NCBI RefSeq assembly: GCF_000193495.2
Contig: NZ_AP023410.1
Coordinates: 1,984,001 to 2,048,000, forward strand
Source: Acetobacter aceti NBRC 14818
Lineage (GTDB): Bacteria > Pseudomonadota > Alphaproteobacteria > Acetobacterales > Acetobacteraceae
Direction: 5' to 3'
DNA length: 64,000 nucleotides
The position numbers were made by a program, and so were the translations under genes. Numbering within the stretch: the stretch's first letter is position 1; each line of letters starts with the position of its first letter. The notes under the pieces were generated by a model. The model had not been told where the DNA came from, searched no databases, and saw only the letters and a list, made by a program, of their open reading frames with translations. Shown here piece by piece: positions 61,301-64,000 of this stretch.

Positions 61301-61391
61301 GACTGTTGTGATTGGAGGTCTTGTGACATCGACCCTGCTCACTTTGCTTGTTCTACCAACCCTTTATGCTAGCCTGTTTCGGAAGCGCTGA
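58335..61391 (+). CDS. czcA: CzcA-type divalent-cation RND pump
   Basis: 1018-residue inner-membrane RND pump of the heavy-metal-efflux class. The helix-4 signature is AIDFGMIVDSSLVVVEHFM, the DFG type found in Co/Zn/Cd/Ni pumps (CzcA, CnrA, NccA), unlike CusA at 39870. Other blocks: VEGLPVEPVPDISPRQVMVT near the N-terminus and LRGLPFSIAASIGFIALFGV near the C-terminus. The exact metal set cannot be read from sequence. It follows czcB directly and ends the Zn/Cd region. Confidence 0.92.
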   Translation: MLFEFFQKQRFFVFGLIFALPITGLACVEGLPVEPVPDISPRQVMVTVTAPGLATEEVEKLITFPVETSLTALPGLIDLRSVSRTGVSAVYLQFDDATDIDLDRARVAERLPAARESVAVPGVSVQMGPRTTGMGEIMQFQIRGPGYSLMDLNRIMHWTVAPELRLLAGVAEVNINGGAEQTFQVTLDPLRLRTYGVTVTDVYQAVDRNNASAGGGWIAHQAEQQVIVGRALVGDLNDFGLIPVRIGRNGHVIRVQDVGSIALGPRTRLGAATRDGNGEIVLSAVMMQDGASSNAVLANIRKALPGIQKLLPAGVTLDPYYMRSTLTGETISTVKENLLIGAALVLVVLIVVLGDWRASLVIASAIPAALLSAFIGMRVFGVSANLLSLGAIDFGMIVDSSLVVVEHFMTLREAEGTKRSMRDTAIEAAKSVVRPVTFSIFVIIMVYLPILTLEDIEGKMFRPMAQTVAMALLASLIYCFICIPVLAAVLLRDPKSHQETRFVQFVRRYYEPMLAWSEKHSRTVIIVTISVFLVSVGLATRLGGEFVPTLEEGSLTTTVTRWPSASLPTVIDEIGKQERIIRSFPEVQTVVTNIGTPAVPTDPMGPNESDSFIILKPLSQWKTGRTQDQLVQAMADTLKAKLPSANYEWSQPIQMRMDELLSGVRTQIAISVYGDDLEELAKLADEVTSAVAAVPGAADVAPQGDGTVPFMHIDINRDAAARRGVAVSDALAQITAIGGLIGKPVVVGNAIIPTQIRLDPTSTLSVSMIGNLPVRRLDGQGWVLLSDIAKLQVIDGPSRIDRDRIHRRVIVQANVRGRDVSSFVAAAQKAVAEKVRLPSGYRLEWAGQFENLKSAMQRLGLVLPIALLLIFALLIAALGSFRAASLVFINLPIAATGGIFALTLRGLPFSIAASIGFIALFGVAILNGVVLVSQIRALQEAGIDAATAAFEAARARFRPVIATASVASLGFFPMAFSGSMGAEVERPLATVVIGGLVTSTLLTLLVLPTLYASLFRKR

Positions 61392-61466
61392 ATTCAGAGG
61401 ACATACGAGCCTTTTGTGACTACTTCATTTCACCGTTGCCGCCAACCATGGCGTTTGCATCCCACA

Positions 61467-61667
61467 CTAACCTTCCTGTGCGGTGGATGTCGGTCGGTTA
61501 GGATGCGGCCGATCATCAGGAATTTCAAAGTCTGTACACTCGTTCGATTCACGAAGAAGACCTAGAAGTGCATCAGGAACGGGCTCATTGATAATGCTAC
61601 CAAACCGCGCACGAAAATGCTGTTTTATCCAGAATTTGACGATCTGGTCCTCAGACTCGATGTCCAT
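61467..61667 (-). CDS. NepR-like small protein
   Basis: 66-residue protein whose centre, FWIKQHFRARFGSIINEPVP then DALLGLL, matches the pattern of NepR anti-sigma factors (basic helix, EPVP, leucine-rich helix). NepR holds the alphaproteobacterial stress sigma factor EcfG inactive until PhyR releases it. Neither EcfG nor PhyR is nearby, so this orphan may interfere with the host's stress response. GGAG directly abuts the ATG, so the start is uncertain. Confidence 0.55.
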   Translation of the reverse strand: MDIESEDQIVKFWIKQHFRARFGSIINEPVPDALLGLLRESNECTDFEIPDDRPHPNRPTSTAQEG

Positions 61668-61690
61668 CTCCGAATACCTTCCATGACCGA

Positions 61691-62068
61691 TCAGTGAATT
61701 AAGTCACGGTCCTGCGGCCCCAACGTCATGAGGTGATCCACGATATTTCGTACATTCATCCAGAATTGCGCGCTGTCGCTCTGACCCGCGTCAACACATC
61801 GCAAGACATGCGTATGCGCTTTGTTCCGCGCTCCACTCCATCCGAAGGATCGGATCAAGGCGTCTGCCATGTCTGACGCAGAACACTTATCGGAAGTTTC
61901 GTCATCGTTTTCTATCGCCAAATCCGCTCTCCGTCTCGCACGACATGACGACGACGGAAGCGAATTGAGGGCGTGACTCCCCGTACCCGCCTGGCGTCGG
62001 GCGGGTCGAAAGGTGTTTTGCACTGGGCGTAGCCACCTCCTGCCTATTCCCCTGCTGAGAACAGCCAA
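61691..62068 (-). CDS. Hypothetical protein, start uncertain
   Basis: Frame of 125 residues whose last 60 (MADALIRSFGWSGARNKAHT, HVLRCVDAG, FWMNVRNIVDHLMTLGPQDR) look like a real, helical small protein; the first half is of poor quality. An internal ATG at 61870 would give a 59-residue product. It is encoded upstream of the NepR-like gene on the same strand and may form a unit with it. No family recognised. Confidence 0.45.
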   Translation of the reverse strand: MAVLSRGIGRRWLRPVQNTFRPARRQAGTGSHALNSLPSSSCRARRRADLAIENDDETSDKCSASDMADALIRSFGWSGARNKAHTHVLRCVDAGQSDSAQFWMNVRNIVDHLMTLGPQDRDLIH

Positions 62069-62661
62069 AGCTGTTCACCGCAGGACCGTAGGTCCGGGTG
62101 TTCTATTCGGCAGGCCACCCGACATAGGAGGCCGCCCAGTTGCAAAAAAGCGTTTCGACACGCTGATTTCAGGATAGCACATGGGATATCCCCATGTCAC
62201 CCTTACGTAAGCGCGCGTGCGCGCTGCACCTTCGCGATGCATATCCGTCAACTCGGCAAAAAGTTTGGAGATGAAGCGAGTATTGATTAATGAAGTCGTA
62301 GCATTCTCTGCTTTGACCAACACTGTATTCAGAAGTTCCTATACTCTGCCATTCTTCTAAAAAGAAATTCCATGTCTCTATATTTCCAATAATTCCTATT
62401 CTTTTTAACATATTTTCCATCCGATGCAGGCTGCGCTGCCGATCGTCCATTCCTCATTGTCATTGCCGTCACCGTAATTTTGAAGCTCAGCCCTATCTCC
62501 GAATCGCCTGCTACCGGTGTGTCCCAGGATCGGCTGGGCGGACCTTGTCCGCACAGCGCAAGTATTTTTTCGCTCTGGTTTGCCCGGCTGCGAACAACGC
62601 TTAAAAGCACTTGAACGCAGGAATCCGCCGTTCCTTCCTCCTCTAAAAGGGAGGGCTCCCG
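62069..62661. other. Junction region upstream of traG
   Basis: About 590 bases of more AT-rich DNA separating the cargo from the coupling-protein gene. A minus-strand frame at 62169-62450 (93 residues) is open but overlaps another frame (62329-62610) and has no convincing ribosome binding site. Near the end is a perfect palindrome GCGGAC-CTT-GTCCGC (62538-62552), a possible operator of the traG operon. Confidence 0.5.
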
Positions 62662-64000
62662 ATGTCGGGCACCAAGATTCTTTGGGGGCAGATCATCGTC
62701 GTCTTGGCGATCGTCCTGCTGACCATGTGGACTGCGACCGAATGGATCGCTTGGAAGCTGGCCTTCCAGGCTGAACTCGGGCGACCCTGGTTCGTAATCC
62801 TGCGGTTCCCATTCTACTTTCCGCCCGCGTTCTTCTGGTGGTGGTATGCGTATGACGCCTATGCGCCGGAGGTCTTCGCACGGGGTGCCTATATCGCCGC
62901 GTCGGGCGGCATCCTGGCTGCGGTCACTGCGATCGGGCTATCGGTCTGGCGCGCGCGCGAGGCGAAGCGGATCGAGACATATGGCTCGGCCCGTTGGGCT
63001 GACGCCAAGGAGATCGCCCAGGCCGGCCTACTTGACCCCGACGGCGTGGTACTAGGCCGCTATCGTCAAGAGTACCTGCGGCATGACGGGCCAGAGCACG
63101 TCCTGACCTTCGCACCAACGCGCAGCGGCAAGGGTGTCGGCATGGTCATCCCCACGCTCCTGACCTGGCCCGGTTCGGCCATCGTCCACGACATCAAGGG
63201 TGAGAACTGGGAGCTGACGGCGGGATTCCGCGCCCGTTTCGGACGTGTCGTGTTGTTCGATCCCACCAACGCAGCCTCGTCCGCCTATAATCCTTTGCTG
63301 GAGATTCGGCGCGGGGAGTGGGAAGTCCGTGATGCCCAGAACGTCGCCGATATCCTCGTAGACCCGGAAGGCAGCCTGGAGAAGCGCAACCACTGGGAGA
63401 AGACTTCGCACTCCCTTCTCGTCGGCGCCATCCTGCATGTCCTCTATGCCGAGCCCGACAAGACTCTGGCCGGTGTCGCCAATTTCCTGTCGGACCCGAA
63501 GCGCCCGATCGCCACCACGCTGTCAGCGATGATGCGGACGAAGCATCTTGGCGATGCCGGCCCGCATCCCGTCGTGGCCTCGGCCGCGCGCGAACTGCTG
63601 AACAAGTCCCCCAACGAGCGCTCGGGCGTGTTGTCCACAGCCATGTCCTTCCTCGGCCTCTATCGCGACCCGGTGGTCGCGGAGGTGACGCGGCGCTGCG
63701 AATGGCGGATCGCCGACATCGTCGGCGCCGATCGCCCGGTGACGCTCTACCTTACCGTGCCACCGTCTGACATCAGCCGCACCAAGCCGCTGATCCGTCT
63801 GGTGCTGAACCAGATCGGCCGGAGGCTGACAGAAGATCTTGATGCTGCGGCGCGGCGGCGGCGTGTGCTGCTGATGCTCGACGAATTCCCGGCCCTCGGG
63901 CGTCTGGATTTCTTTGAATCGGCGCTGGCCTTCATGGCGGGCTACCGGATCAAGAGCTTCCTGATCGCCCAGTCCCTCAACCAGATCGAGCGGGCCTACG
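62662..64000 (+). CDS. traG: TraG/VirD4 coupling protein, cut by the window end
   Basis: First 446 residues of a type IV coupling protein that links the relaxase-DNA complex to the secretion channel. Membrane helices (ILWGQIIVVLAIVLLTMW, FPFYFPPAFFWWWYAYD, AASGGILAAVTAIGLSVW) come first, then the ATPase with Walker A FAPTRSGKGVGMVIPTLL and Walker B RRVLLMLDEFPALGRL. AGGGAGG precedes the ATG at 62662. It continues past base 64000; the type IV secretion (trb) genes should follow. In related elements it stands close to the relaxase gene, here 27 kb away. Confidence 0.92.
   Translation, partial: MSGTKILWGQIIVVLAIVLLTMWTATEWIAWKLAFQAELGRPWFVILRFPFYFPPAFFWWWYAYDAYAPEVFARGAYIAASGGILAAVTAIGLSVWRAREAKRIETYGSARWADAKEIAQAGLLDPDGVVLGRYRQEYLRHDGPEHVLTFAPTRSGKGVGMVIPTLLTWPGSAIVHDIKGENWELTAGFRARFGRVVLFDPTNAASSAYNPLLEIRRGEWEVRDAQNVADILVDPEGSLEKRNHWEKTSHSLLVGAILHVLYAEPDKTLAGVANFLSDPKRPIATTLSAMMRTKHLGDAGPHPVVASAARELLNKSPNERSGVLSTAMSFLGLYRDPVVAEVTRRCEWRIADIVGADRPVTLYLTVPPSDISRTKPLIRLVLNQIGRRLTEDLDAAARRRRVLLMLDEFPALGRLDFFESALAFMAGYRIKSFLIAQSLNQIERAY

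Noticed and set aside
62169..62450. 93-residue minus-strand ORF before traG
   Set aside because: Overlaps another open frame of similar length, sits in AT-rich junction DNA and has no clear ribosome binding site; not called as a gene.
1..64000. CRISPR arrays, tRNA and rRNA genes
   Set aside because: Looked for direct repeats with regular spacing and for tRNA/rRNA sequence; none were recognised by eye.

Overview
The window reads as GC-rich alphaproteobacterial DNA, most likely from the acetic acid bacteria and relatives (Acetobacteraceae). That rests on overall protein character and codon use; there is no rRNA or other taxonomic marker, so the assignment is tentative. It is accessory DNA: a conjugative element (a plasmid, or an integrative and conjugative element related to the ICEMlSym type) carrying a dense load of metal-resistance genes. 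No integrase, rRNA, tRNA or CRISPR array was seen.

Layout. (1) 1-4419: a DsbD-type disulfide reductase, a truncated IS481-type transposase, a decayed cation-diffusion-facilitator remnant and a short nuclease-like ORF. (2) 4420-15732: a copper region with a P1B-1 copper ATPase facing a CsoR repressor, a His/Cys-rich secreted protein, the multicopper oxidase CopA, CopB, a Met/Lys-rich protein and a cytochrome c. It is followed by an unusual three-gene unit (membrane-anchored flavin/2Fe-2S reductase, four-His membrane cytochrome b candidate, heptaheme cytochrome c) behind a perfect FNR-type box and a CsoR-like palindrome. The reductase gene has an in-frame TGA. (3) 16158-35174: the element backbone. 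It holds ParB, DUF6878, DUF6915, DUF932, a Toprim protein, DUF2493, a RelE/HTH toxin-antitoxin pair and DUF736. Next come an XRE regulator, a QseM-like DUF2285 protein and a split FseA-like activator that appears to need a +1 frameshift, then an RdfS-like excisionase, RepA, ParA, a DNA methyltransferase, DUF2840, a TraF peptidase, a second DUF736, a lytic transglycosylase and the relaxase.

(4) 35175-62661: metal cargo lying between the relaxase and the coupling-protein gene. It contains an ars operon (arsR, a double arsC fusion, arsB, arsH, arsO) and a cusABC copper/silver pump with small accessory proteins. It then has a His-tailed EamA transporter, a MerT/GDCCVxC pair with MerR, and a second MerT-like/Cys-rich pair with its own MerR and a short cation transporter. 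YnfA, an IS3 remnant, a CDF exporter with MerR and a Zn/Cd/Pb ATPase, a CzcCBA-type divalent-cation pump and a NepR-like small protein complete it. (5) 62662-64000: the start of the TraG/VirD4 coupling protein, running off the window.

Working together, the cargo covers Cu/Ag (ATPase, oxidase, CusABC), As (reduction, efflux, ArsH, ArsO), Hg or a similar thiophilic metal (MerT type, without a mercuric reductase) and Zn/Cd/Pb/Co/Ni (CDF, ATPase, CzcCBA). Most modules have their own sensor, and three MerR-type promoters with 19-bp spacers are readable. The backbone genes QseM-like, FseA-like and RdfS-like are those that control excision and transfer in Mesorhizobium symbiosis ICEs.
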